34,427 nucleotides of DNA from Burkholderiales bacterium. Lineage in GTDB: Bacteria > Pseudomonadota > Gammaproteobacteria > Burkholderiales > Burkholderiaceae_F. A program made the translations under genes and the position numbers. Below, one piece after another: positions 13,941 through 21,447 of this stretch (position 1 is its first letter; each line of letters starts with the position of its first letter). The notes beneath the pieces were generated by a model. That model ran no database searches. It saw only the letters and a program-made list of their open reading frames with translations, and was not told the DNA's origin. The DNA lies in NCBI GenBank assembly GCA_020248785.1, contig JADCGX010000111.1, positions 1 through 34,427 on the forward strand, given 5' to 3'.

Positions 13941-16505
13941 TCAGTCGCTACCCGGCTTCGGTTCAAATTGTCGTTCCAGTTGCGCTTCCGCCTGCTCGTC
14001 GGCAGGCGCGTGCGTCGCACCGTCGCGAAGCCGTGTCGGACTGCCACGCACGCCGGAGGCATCGTAGCCCGTCGCGCCGTTCGCTGCGTCGGCCGCGCTC
14101 CCATCGTTGATATGCGCCAAACCGGCCGCCGCAGGCTGGTTATGCCAGTAGCGACGGCCATGCTTGCGCCACGCAGAAAACTCATCGCGCCCGTCGATAC
14201 GCAGGCGCCACTGCAGCGCGCCGCCCGCATCCGTGCGCAGCACCCGTCCGCCCGCGGCTTCGTAACGCGCGACCACCGACGCGTCCGGATGGCCAAAGCG
14301 GTTGCGATACCCGGCTTGCACGATCACCGCGTCCGCGCCCATGGCCTGCACCAGCGCGTCGGTGGATGAGTTGCGACTGCCATGGTGTGGTGCCATGGCA
14401 AGGCTCGCGCGCAGGGCGGCGCCTGAGCGCGCCACCAATTCGGCCTCCTGTCGCGCGGGCAGATCGCCGGTGAGCAGCAGGCGCCGGCCCGCGGCCTCGA
14501 TCACCACCACGCAGCTCATCGCGTTGCCGCCCAGCTTGCGCGCGTAGTCCGCCGGCAGCGGATGCAGCACCTCGATCTGCAACGGCGACAGTCGAACCTG
14601 CAGGCCCGCCACGCATCGCTCGACGCTTGCGCCAACCAGGGCGGGATGGGTCGGGTCCATCGACGTCAACACCCGACGCACCGGCAGCGATCGCAGCAGG
14701 GAGGCAACGCCGCCCGAGTGGTCGCTGTCCAGGTGCGAGACGATCATCAAGTCGATCGCGCCGATGCCCCGCCAGCGCAGGTACGGCGCGATGATCCGTC
14801 CGCCCGCGTCGCTTTGCGCCGAGTAACGCGGTCCGGTGTCGTACAGGACGACCTGGTCGCCACTTTCAACCAGCACTGCCGCCCCCTGGCCGACATCGAG
14901 CGCCGTGACCCACACCTCGTTCAGGCCGGGACGCTGCGCCGGCCACAGCAGCATCGGCAGCAACCAGAGCGCGCCAACCCAGCGCGCCGGCCAGCCGGGC
15001 GGCGCAAGCAGCCAGGCCACCCCCGCCAGCGCCAGCGGCAGGGTCCACCACGGTGGCGCCGGCAAGGCGACACTGGCCCACCCGAAGCCGCCAACCCAGG
15101 CCAGGCCCTGCGCCAACAGCGCAAAGATCCAGTGCGCGATTGCCAGCACGGGCACCGCGAGCGCCGCGAGCGGCTCAGGCAGCATGACCAGGAAGCCGCC
15201 CAGCAGCGCCAGCGGGGTGACAACGAGACTCACCAGCGGGATGGCGACCGCGTTGGCCAGTGGCGAGACGAGCGAGACTTGCTGGAACAGCAGCACGGTC
15301 AAGGGCACCAGGGCCGTTGTCACCGCCAGTTGCATGTGGGTGGCCTGCACCAGCGTGCCGCGCCAGGTCTGCTCCGCGCGCAGGCGGCTGGCCAACGAGA
15401 ACAGGATCGCCGCCACCGCGCCGAAGGACAGCCAGAACCCGGGCGCGAGCACGGCCCAGGGGTCGAGCAACGTGACAACCGCCGCGGCGGCGGCCAGCGT
15501 GAGCGAGGGACGCAATGCCAGGCGCGATAGCAGTGCCAGCGCAACCGTTGCAAGCATGAAGAACGTGCGCTGGGCCGGCACACCCCAACCGGCCAGCAGG
15601 CAGTAGGCCAGTGCGGCCAGCATGCCGGCTGTTGCCGCAACCGTCTGCGCCGGGGCCAAGGCCAGCAAACGGCGCGAGCGGCGCCACAGGGCACTGGCCG
15701 CAAGCGCGATCAAACCGGCGATCATCGTGATGTGCAAGCCGCTGATGCTGACCAGGTGGCTGATGCCAGTGCGGTTGAAAAGGAGCCAGTCTTCCTCGGC
15801 AATGGCGCGTTGATCGCCCAAGACCAGCGCGATCAGCACACCGCCATAGCGTGTGCCTGCCAGATGCGCCTGCATTCGGTCGCGCAGCGTGTCGCGCGAG
15901 CGGTCCACCAACGGGCCGGCCTGCCAGACCCTTTCTGCAAGACGTCTCGGCGCCATGTCGAGTTGGCCGTCGCGCACGTAGCCGGTGGCGCGCAGGTCGC
16001 GCTCCAGCAGCCACGCCTCCAGATCGAAGCCACCGGGGTTCATCGCCCCATGGGGCCGTCGCAGCCGCACGGTGAATTCCCAGCGCTCGGCCGGACGCAC
16101 GCGCTCGTCGGCACCGTACCAGGCGAGCGAAAGACGCCGTGGAATATGCACCTCACCGTGCACCTGCTCCACCTCGAACTCGAAGCGCTGGCCGCGCTCG
16201 AGATGGGCCGGCAGGCTCGCGATCACCCCCACCACGCGCACGTCCTTGCCCTCATGGGCGAAAGCGAGCGCATCGGCGAGACGCACCTGCGCCCACAGTC
16301 CGGCATACGCAAAGCCGACGGCTCCGGCCGCAAGCAGCACCAGCGCGCGACGCGCCCGGCCGTTCGGGCGCCAGCGCCAGCCCAGCCATGCGACGCAGGG
16401 CGCGCCCACCAGCAGCGCGACGAGCACGGCACTGGAGGGCAGCGCCGCCTGCTGCTGCAGCAGCGCGCTGCCGGCGACGAAGGCCGCGAGGACCAGCGGC
16501 AGCAT
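13941..16505 (-). CDS. comEC: DNA uptake channel ComEC/Rec2
   Basis: An 854-residue inner-membrane protein with the three ComEC parts in order. A soluble N-terminal DUF4131-like region follows the first membrane helices. The competence domain contains 'ISHLVSISGLHITMIAGL' near 250. A C-terminal metallo-beta-lactamase-like domain has 'ALDVGQGAAVLVE' and the metal motif 'SHLDSDHSGG' near 588, plus 'APHHGSRNSSTDALV'. It would carry incoming single-stranded DNA across the inner membrane during transformation. ATG at 16505 shares one base with the tatD stop and begins right before a hydrophobic segment; the open frame to 16652 only shadows tatD. The last 75 residues are polar and repeat Ala, Asp and Gln, an unusual tail without family resemblance. 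Confidence 0.92.
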   Translation of the reverse strand: MLPLVLAAFVAGSALLQQQAALPSSAVLVALLVGAPCVAWLGWRWRPNGRARRALVLLAAGAVGFAYAGLWAQVRLADALAFAHEGKDVRVVGVIASLPAHLERGQRFEFEVEQVHGEVHIPRRLSLAWYGADERVRPAERWEFTVRLRRPHGAMNPGGFDLEAWLLERDLRATGYVRDGQLDMAPRRLAERVWQAGPLVDRSRDTLRDRMQAHLAGTRYGGVLIALVLGDQRAIAEEDWLLFNRTGISHLVSISGLHITMIAGLIALAASALWRRSRRLLALAPAQTVAATAGMLAALAYCLLAGWGVPAQRTFFMLATVALALLSRLALRPSLTLAAAAAVVTLLDPWAVLAPGFWLSFGAVAAILFSLASRLRAEQTWRGTLVQATHMQLAVTTALVPLTVLLFQQVSLVSPLANAVAIPLVSLVVTPLALLGGFLVMLPEPLAALAVPVLAIAHWIFALLAQGLAWVGGFGWASVALPAPPWWTLPLALAGVAWLLAPPGWPARWVGALWLLPMLLWPAQRPGLNEVWVTALDVGQGAAVLVESGDQVVLYDTGPRYSAQSDAGGRIIAPYLRWRGIGAIDLMIVSHLDSDHSGGVASLLRSLPVRRVLTSMDPTHPALVGASVERCVAGLQVRLSPLQIEVLHPLPADYARKLGGNAMSCVVVIEAAGRRLLLTGDLPARQEAELVARSGAALRASLAMAPHHGSRNSSTDALVQAMGADAVIVQAGYRNRFGHPDASVVARYEAAGGRVLRTDAGGALQWRLRIDGRDEFSAWRKHGRRYWHNQPAAAGLAHINDGSAADAANGATGYDASGVRGSPTRLRDGATHAPADEQAEAQLERQFEPKPGSD

Positions 16506-17323
16506 CAAGCCACAAGCTGCGCCAGGCGCGGCAAGGCGGCCTGCGCATTGGCGCGAGTCTGCGCTGCCAGGGCACCGAGCGACACTGGCGCGCCGGCATT
16601 GACCTCCTGACGCAGCGCACGCAGTGTCGCGGCGATGCGCGGCAGTTCGCACGGCTCGTTGCGGCCGACGCGGCCGCTACCGCGCAGCCATTCGGGCGGA
16701 ATATCCGGCGCATCGGTCTCCAGAACGAGTGCGTCCATCGGCAAGGTGGCCGCGAGTCGCCGGATCCGCTGCGAGCCGTTGTAGGTCATCGCCCCCCCGA
16801 AACCGAGCTTGAAGCCGCGCGCGATGAACCGCAGCGCCTGCTGCTCCGAGCCGTTGAACGCATGCACGATGCCGCCCGGCACCTCGAAGCGCCGCAGATG
16901 CTTGATCAGCGCATCGGCCGAGCGGCGTACATGCACGATCACCGGCAGATCCAGATCGCGCGCGATCTTCAGCTGCTCGACAAAAAAGCGCTCCTGCCGC
17001 GCGACATCCGGATCGGCGACGAAGAAGTCGAGCCCGATCTCGCCGATCGCAACGAAGCGCGGATCGGCCAGTGCCGCCCGCGCCGCGGCGCGCAGCCGCT
17101 CGATGTGCTCGTCCTCGGCCGTCCCCAGCCACAGCGGATGCAGGCCGAGCGCATAGGCGAAGCCGTACTCCTGCGCGACCGCGGCCGCCTTGTCGAACCA
17201 GTCCACGTGCACCGCCGGCAGCACCGCCATGGTGACGCCGCCGGCGCGTGCGCGCGCCACCACCGCGGCACGATCCGCATCGAACTCGGCGGCATCAAGA
17301 TGGCAGTGGGTGTCTGTCCACAT
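16505..17323 (-). CDS. TatD-family metal-dependent hydrolase (DNase-like)
   Basis: A 272-residue TIM-barrel hydrolase of the TatD family. The metal-binding motifs are all present: 'THCHLD' at residues 5-10, 'IGEIGLDFF' with its Glu near 93, 'VIVHVRRS' near 129, 'VHAFNGSE' near 152 and 'LETDAPDIPP' near 203. TatD proteins act as metal-dependent nucleases in the cytoplasm. The ATG at 17323 is chosen because the family begins 'M-x-D-T/S-H-C-H'; the extension up to 17413 has no homologous look. The stop overlaps the comEC start (TGATG), so the two are translationally coupled. Confidence 0.9.
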   Translation of the reverse strand: MWTDTHCHLDAAEFDADRAAVVARARAGGVTMAVLPAVHVDWFDKAAAVAQEYGFAYALGLHPLWLGTAEDEHIERLRAAARAALADPRFVAIGEIGLDFFVADPDVARQERFFVEQLKIARDLDLPVIVHVRRSADALIKHLRRFEVPGGIVHAFNGSEQQALRFIARGFKLGFGGAMTYNGSQRIRRLAATLPMDALVLETDAPDIPPEWLRGSGRVGRNEPCELPRIAATLRALRQEVNAGAPVSLGALAAQTRANAQAALPRLAQLVA

Positions 17324-17538
17324 GTCGAGGCTGATTGGGAGACTCAGAGTTGGGCGCTGGGAACGTGCGAGGCGGGAGTATGAAGCCGGGGTTTCACGGT
17401 GCCAGCGAACCATGGGCGCGAAAAGCGGACAAATGGCGCGTCGCTAGACTGCTATCGGCGGATTGGTGGAGGAAGGATTGGTGGAGAACACTCGGCTTTT
17501 GCCCCCAACACCCGACGCCTGACCCCCCCACTGCCAAC
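17324..17538. promoter_or_regulatory. Divergent intergenic region tatD / DUF2062 with a short tandem repeat
   Basis: This 215-bp region must hold start signals for the minus-strand tatD-comEC run and for the plus-strand DUF2062 gene. GATTGGTGGAG is repeated at 17461-17471 and 17476-17486 (15-bp period). I see no strong -10/-35 pair. A C-rich tract (17521-17529) lies before the DUF2062 start. Confidence 0.35.
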
Positions 17539-18099
17539 ATGCCCCGCAAGTTCTTCAAGCGCTATATGCCCACTGCCGAGCGGGTCCGCGGCGTCAGGGC
17601 ACTCAGCCTGTTTGGCGACATGCTGTTCCACCCGGCACTCTGGGACCTGAACCGCCGCTCGGCAGCCGGTGGCGTGGCGGTGGGCCTGTTCTGCGGACTC
17701 ATTCCAGGGCCGCTGCAGATGCTGGGCGCCGGCATCGCCGCCCTGCTCTTCCGCGTCAACCTGCCGGTCTCCCTGCTCGCCACGCTCTACACCAACCCGC
17801 TGACGATCGTGCCGCTGTACTTCGTGGCCTACAAGATCGGCGCGTTCGTCATGGGCGCGGCAGGCGGCAAGGAGGTCGAGCCGCCGCCGGAGTTTGTGGT
17901 GTCGCAGCCAATGGCCTCGGCCGAAGCGTTCGGCGCGTGGGCACTGGAACTTGGCGCCCCCCTGGTGCTGGGCGTGTTCTTGCTCGCTTGCATGCTTTCC
18001 GCCGCGGGCTATTTGCTCGTGCGGGTGGGGTGGAGCCTGTATCTGCGCTACGCGCTCACCCAACGACGCAAGGCGCGCAGCCGGCCGGTCGACCGATGA
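17539..18099 (+). CDS. DUF2062 domain membrane protein
   Basis: A 186-residue protein starting 'MPRKFFKRYMPTAERVRG', the typical opening of DUF2062 proteins. The segments 'GGVAVGLFCGLIPGPLQMLG' near 48-67 and 'NLPVSLLATLYTNPLTIVPL' near 75-94 are the conserved core, with two or three membrane helices and a further helix near 142-165. The family is widespread in proteobacteria and its function is unknown. The frame is open upstream to 17335, but the family start at 17539 is clear. The stop overlaps the next gene as ATGA. Confidence 0.85.
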   Translation: MPRKFFKRYMPTAERVRGVRALSLFGDMLFHPALWDLNRRSAAGGVAVGLFCGLIPGPLQMLGAGIAALLFRVNLPVSLLATLYTNPLTIVPLYFVAYKIGAFVMGAAGGKEVEPPPEFVVSQPMASAEAFGAWALELGAPLVLGVFLLACMLSAAGYLLVRVGWSLYLRYALTQRRKARSRPVDR

Positions 18100-18482
18100 A
18101 CTTCAACTTGATTGCCCCGTTGCTGCTGGCCGCCGCCAGCGCCTGGCTGTTGGACTTCAGCCGCTTTGCTTCGGCCGCGCTGATCGGCGCGGCACTCGCG
18201 ATCGGGCTGATCCTCGCCGGCCGCCGCGTGACGGTGCGCTTTGCCGCGCTGGCCTTCGGCGCGGCACTGGCCTTCGGGGTGACGGCAATGATGTTTGCCG
18301 AGCTGATCGGGCTGCCGGTGCGTGCGCTGCTCGAAGGTCCGGTCAACGAGCAAGTCGTTGCGATCGCGCTGGCGTGGGTCGCAGTGCTGTTCATCGGCCT
18401 GGGGCTGGTGGCCGCGGCCTGGGGTATGTGGCGCGGCATGCCTGAGACGGACGACGACCCACCGGCAGATCCGCCGCGCTAG
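18096..18482 (+). CDS. Small three- to four-helix membrane protein, unknown function
   Basis: A 128-residue, strongly hydrophobic protein with segments at about residues 5-22, 24-40, 47-68 and 88-112, and an acidic/proline tail 'ETDDDPPADPPR'. I do not recognise the family. Its ATG overlaps the stop of the DUF2062 gene (ATGA), so the two are coupled and may work together in the membrane. IS-derived sequence begins immediately after its stop, so the native downstream context is lost. Confidence 0.75.
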   Translation: MNFNLIAPLLLAAASAWLLDFSRFASAALIGAALAIGLILAGRRVTVRFAALAFGAALAFGVTAMMFAELIGLPVRALLEGPVNEQVVAIALAWVAVLFIGLGLVAAAWGMWRGMPETDDDPPADPPR

Positions 18483-18484
18483 AG

Positions 18485-18813
18485 TCTGTTTGGTTCTCCC
18501 GCAGCCGCTGGCAAGTGGAGTTATTCCTTCGGTGGATCAAGCAGCATCTGAGGATCAAGCGCTTTTACGGCACGTCGGAGAACGCGGTGAAGACGCAAAT
18601 CTGGATCGCCGTGTAGGTCTACGTACTGGTGGCCATCGTCGCCAAGCGCCTCGCGCTCGACGTGTCCTTGCACGCGCTGCTACAGATTCTGTCGGTCGCG
18701 CTGTTTGAGAAACCCTCGCTGCAACAGGCACTTGCATCAATCGAGGTGGTGCAAATCGAGACCATGCGAGAAAACCAAAGTGATTTGGTTCGAAAGTTAA
18801 CCCGACACTTCTG
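18485..18813 (+). pseudogene. IS4-family transposase, C-terminal remnant
   Basis: In one frame this reads 'SRWQVELFLRWIKQHLRIKR' and 'FYGTSENAVKTQIWIAV', then a TAG at 18614-18616, then 'VYVLVAIVAKRLALDVSLHA' and on to a stop at 18813. The 'RWQVELF-KWIKQHL' block with its Glu is the conserved end of the IS4-family DDE domain (YREK-like region). The N-terminal two thirds are missing and an in-frame stop interrupts the rest, so it is not functional. It follows the stop of the preceding membrane-protein gene directly and marks the left edge of a disturbed region that reaches lolD. Confidence 0.85.
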
Positions 18814-18943
18814 ATCTCAAGCAGGAATCCAATGATGCGTCACTCGATAATGGGTGGAAAGTTTGATTCGCGCCTATTGCTATCGCTAGGCTGTAGATTA
18901 AACACTTGGCGACGAAAGGTGCGCACGGAGAACGCAGTCTTGG

Positions 18944-19426
18944 CTAATTACTATGCACAAGAATCTCGATCAATTCCAAACTACTAACGCAGACATTACC
19001 CATACAGATCGTGACGGGTTGATAGATCACCGTGACGCGAATCGCACCGCCGCCGTAACCGCCGCCCCCATCTCCGCCAGAGCCACCGCCACCGCCACCC
19101 TCGACAGAATTCGGTCCAGACTGACCTAACGGAAAACTAGTACTCGTCGGGTTCGTGACATCAAATGTTGCCTTGACCCCGTCAACATACTGAACGGTGA
19201 CAGTATCCCCTGGCTTAAGCTTTGATGCGACCGGAAGCGCCGCGTTATATCCCACCGTTGCAACATTGGCGCCGATCCACATCATGTCGTTGTCGGTTGG
19301 GAAGTTATAATGACTGTACTGACCTCCATAAACTGCAATCTGTATATAGTAATTTGCGGCAATCGCAATACTGGACACGCACGCCAAGAAGGCTATCGTT
19401 ATGCCTTTGCGGTAGCAAAGAAACAT
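18944..19426 (-). CDS. Exported glycine-rich protein, unknown function
   Basis: A 160-residue protein with a Sec signal peptide (basic start 'MFLCYRKG', hydrophobic stretch, likely cleavage after 'SIAIA'). The mature part has Tyr/Gly-rich strand-like sequence 'NYYIQIAVYGGQYSHYNFP', a segment 'LKPGDTVTVQYVDG', a Gly-rich linker at about 113-129, and a C-terminal strand with two Cys ('ICMGNVCVSS') that could form a disulfide. I do not recognise a family. ATG at 19426 is used: AAGGAAGGGGA precedes it and it shares one base with the stop of the upstream gene. The DNA is visibly richer in A/T than its surroundings, which suggests acquisition by transfer. Confidence 0.7.
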   Translation of the reverse strand: MFLCYRKGITIAFLACVSSIAIAANYYIQIAVYGGQYSHYNFPTDNDMMWIGANVATVGYNAALPVASKLKPGDTVTVQYVDGVKATFDVTNPTSTSFPLGQSGPNSVEGGGGGGSGGDGGGGYGGGAIRVTVIYQPVTICMGNVCVSSLELIEILVHSN

Positions 19427-20394
19427 CAAGTTCCCCTTCCTTCCCTTGACTTATATCTTAAAACAATTCTTCCAGCGGCCCTGCTAACAACTTCTCGTTG
19501 CGCGTGAGTCAATTGCACCCCATTTGCCAAGAAGCCTTCAAGCCCACTAGAGCTGCAGTAGCCAAGACCGATGCAGCTGGTTGTCGAGAAGTATGATTCC
19601 CTTGAACAGTCATTTCCAAGAGAGCAGGTGGCAAGTACTGCCGCCAATTGCCACAAGGACGCGTCGCCCGGTTCGGCAAAGCCGCTTTTCACATCAGCGT
19701 AGTGATACAGCGGGCCAGCTTCAGCGATGAGTCGAGGTGATAAATGCGCCAGAAAATCATTGAGATATGCGCCGTTGATCTCCTTGTCGGCGCCAAGAGC
19801 TTTGTGTAACTCAAGAAGTTTTTTCGCAGGCATGTCAGCTTTGTCCGCAGTACTTCGCGCTTTGCGCAGAATGTCCACCATTTCGGCAGGATTCGCGGCA
19901 AAGCTAGCGCAACGCGAACTTAGTACTTTTTGTGCCGCATGATAGTGGGGCCAAATGTCCGCCGGCATCTGCTTCCCGACTTGGGAAACGTCGAAATTGG
20001 GCACAATGTTGTACTGGGCGCAAACGCTTGCAAGCTGTAGCGCATACCCGCTGCTTTCAGGGTCACGTTCTTTGCTTAAGTGCTCGAATGCAGTTCGCAA
20101 CGACGGCGCCTGCGCAACAAGCTCTTCCCGCCAATGCTTACTACGTGCCACTGGATCAAGGGAAATGGAGCCAAGCGTGCTCTTCGCGTTACCTGCGGCT
20201 AGCGTGGATGTTCCGACTACCTCGTGGGACGGCCGGCTCGCACTGTCAGTAGGGCTAGGTTTCTGCTGCGAGGGACTTGTTGCCCGCTGCGGCAACACCG
20301 TTACAGCAAGGACGAGGCCAATAACCACAGAAAGGATGACTACGAGGATTCGCGAGCGTGCGCTCGAGAGCGCAACCATGAGAGACCGGAGCAT
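19426..20394 (-). CDS. Membrane-anchored periplasmic protein, unknown function
   Basis: A 322-residue protein with one N-terminal membrane anchor (about residues 15-34), a Pro/Ser-rich spacer to about 70 and a mainly helical outer part. It contains cysteines in 'LASVCAQYN', 'SSRCASF', 'LATCSLGNDCS' and 'CIGLGYCSSSG', suggesting disulfides. I cannot name the family. It is transcribed with the next exported protein (TGATG overlap), and both are AT-richer than the flanking genes and lie between IS remnants. They are probably cargo of an old mobile segment; a shared role at the cell envelope is an inference from their export signals. Confidence 0.7.
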   Translation of the reverse strand: MLRSLMVALSSARSRILVVILSVVIGLVLAVTVLPQRATSPSQQKPSPTDSASRPSHEVVGTSTLAAGNAKSTLGSISLDPVARSKHWREELVAQAPSLRTAFEHLSKERDPESSGYALQLASVCAQYNIVPNFDVSQVGKQMPADIWPHYHAAQKVLSSRCASFAANPAEMVDILRKARSTADKADMPAKKLLELHKALGADKEINGAYLNDFLAHLSPRLIAEAGPLYHYADVKSGFAEPGDASLWQLAAVLATCSLGNDCSRESYFSTTSCIGLGYCSSSGLEGFLANGVQLTHAQREVVSRAAGRIVLRYKSREGRGT

Positions 20395-20522
20395 CGTTGA
20401 TACCTAGGACGGTGCGACTGACGGTGCCGAAGAACACGCATCGGATGATACGCTGATCTTTGTATTTCACAGAAGCGCACAGATAGGGCGAATTTTCATG
20501 TTGCGTCGTTAGCGATTGGGGG
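20395..20522. promoter_or_regulatory. Upstream region of the two island genes
   Basis: The 128 bp between the 322-residue protein's start and the end of the IS5-family copy. On the minus strand it is AT-rich near 20455-20500. A loose pair TTCTGT/TATCAT with an 18-base spacer can be drawn (about 20442-20471), but it is weak. The IS end may also contribute. Confidence 0.2.
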
Positions 20523-20747
20523 CCAAGAATCTAGCCGTAAATTATATTGACAGTTATTTTGATCTTGCGGAAGGCGATGATGGCGGAGGCAAGCTGGTTG
20601 AGCGCAAGGAAGCTGCGTTCGAGTTTTTCGTAGCGTACGAGCAGCTTGGGGAAGCGGTTGAACCAGCTATGGCAGACCTCGACCACCCAGCGGCGGGCCT
20701 TCTTCTTCGGGTCGCGCTGCTTGATCTCGGCTTCCTTGCGCCGACCC
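20523..20747 (-). repeat. IS5-family 3' end, left copy of a 14-kb-spaced direct repeat
   Basis: The sequence from AGAATCTA (20527) to about 20747 matches 34207-34427 in the same orientation, with roughly nine in ten bases identical by eye. Common sequence starts at AGAATCTA(G/T)CCGTAAATTATA, which probably contains the terminal inverted repeat. Beyond it the two flanks differ, so this is the right end of the element in both copies. Confidence 0.8.
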
Positions 20748-21083
20748 ACCACGTGGGGAATGTAGCCGTGAGCCTCAATGACGGCGCGCGCCGGATGGCC
20801 GCGGTAGGCGGCATCGGCACACAGATGTTTACCGCGCCGATGCTTGGGGCAGGGACGCTTGACCATGATCGCAGCCAGTACGGTCTCCAGTTGCGTGACG
20901 TCATGCGCGTTCGCTGCGGTAACGACGGGCGACAACGGGACGCCACGCCCGTCGACCAGCAGATGTCGCTTGCTGCCGGCTTTCCCCCCGATCGGTCGGG
21001 TTGGACCCGACCGCCTCTTGCACCAGCGGAGCCTTGAACAGGGCCCCGTCGATGCTCTGCCAGCGCCAGGCGATCCCGTCCAA
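20531..21083 (-). pseudogene. IS5-family transposase remnant, 5'-truncated and frameshifted
   Basis: The minus strand encodes the DDE part of an IS5-family transposase in two frames. 'LDGIAWRWQSIDGALFKAP' and 'EAVGSNPTDRG' are read from 21083 to about 20990. A one-base excess in a C6 run (20984-20989, plus strand) then moves the frame, and 'GSKRHLLVDGRGVPLSPVV', 'HLCADAAYRGHPARAV', 'RRWVVEVCHSWFNRF' and the end 'TVNIIYG' follow to the TAG at 20531. The N-terminal part is missing: near 21080 the sequence passes into an SDR gene. A related copy, in the same orientation, is at 34211-34427. Some IS5-family groups use programmed frameshifting, so the shift alone does not prove decay, but the truncation does. 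Confidence 0.85.
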
Positions 21084-21301
21084 TCGGACCGCTCGAAGGG
21101 CATCGCCCGCGCCTTGGTTCCGGCAGCCGCCAGCTCTTGCACCAGCGCCGCCGCGGCTTGCGCGTTACGTCCGTAGCCAATGGTGATCGGATCGGCCCCA
21201 TAAGCGGCCAGTGCGCGCACGATTTCCGCGCCGAGCCCGCCGGAGCCGCCAAGCACCACGGCGTGCCCATGCACGCGTGGCCGGTAGTCCCAGGAATTCA
21301 T
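21083..21301 (-). pseudogene. SDR-family oxidoreductase, N-terminal fragment cut by the IS5-family element
   Basis: ATG at 21301 has a strong ribosome binding site (AAGGAGGG). The product starts 'MNSWDYRPRVHGHAVVLGGS' and contains the glycine-rich NAD(P)-binding turn GGSGGLG at about residues 18-24, then 'GYGRNAQAAAALVQELAAAG' as in the cofactor-specificity region of short-chain dehydrogenases. After about 70 residues the homology stops and IS sequence begins. The catalytic Ser, Tyr and Lys are absent, so no enzyme can result. By chance the frame continues through the IS and rejoins the transposase frame, giving a chimeric open frame to 20531. Confidence 0.75.
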
Positions 21302-21385
21302 CGCGCCCTCCTTGCGCGCAGATCGCACGCCCGAACCGATGCGCAGTCGCGGCACCGGCCACTTACATTGCACGCGCGATGTCGG

Positions 21386-21443
21386 GGGTGGGCCGTGTTG
21401 GACTCGAACCAACGGCAAATGGATTATGAGTCCTCTGCTCTAA
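21386..21443 (-). tRNA. 3' fragment of a CAU-anticodon tRNA (Met or Ile2), not a whole gene
   Basis: On the minus strand the sequence runs from TTAGAGC (end of the D arm) through an anticodon arm AGGA-CTCATAA-TCC with anticodon CAT, a perfect T arm GTTGG-TTCGAGT-CCAAC, and the 3' acceptor strand ACGGCCCACC. The 5' acceptor strand and most of the D arm are missing; instead the lolD stop codon lies five bases before the fragment. The 3' end reads CCC rather than CCA. It cannot fold as a complete tRNA. Such 3' pieces are typical leftovers of integration into tRNA genes. Elongator Met and Ile2 cannot be told apart here. Confidence 0.75.
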
Positions 21444-21447
21444 GCGC

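Noticed and set aside
16506..16652. 49-residue N-terminal extension of ComEC
   Set aside because: It overlaps the end of tatD in another frame, and the added residues are Cys/Arg-rich shadow sequence. The ATG at 16505 starts at a hydrophobic segment and overlaps the tatD stop.
21386..21443. A functional tRNA gene
   Set aside because: The 5' acceptor strand and most of the D arm are missing and the CCA end is altered, so only a 3' fragment can be supported.
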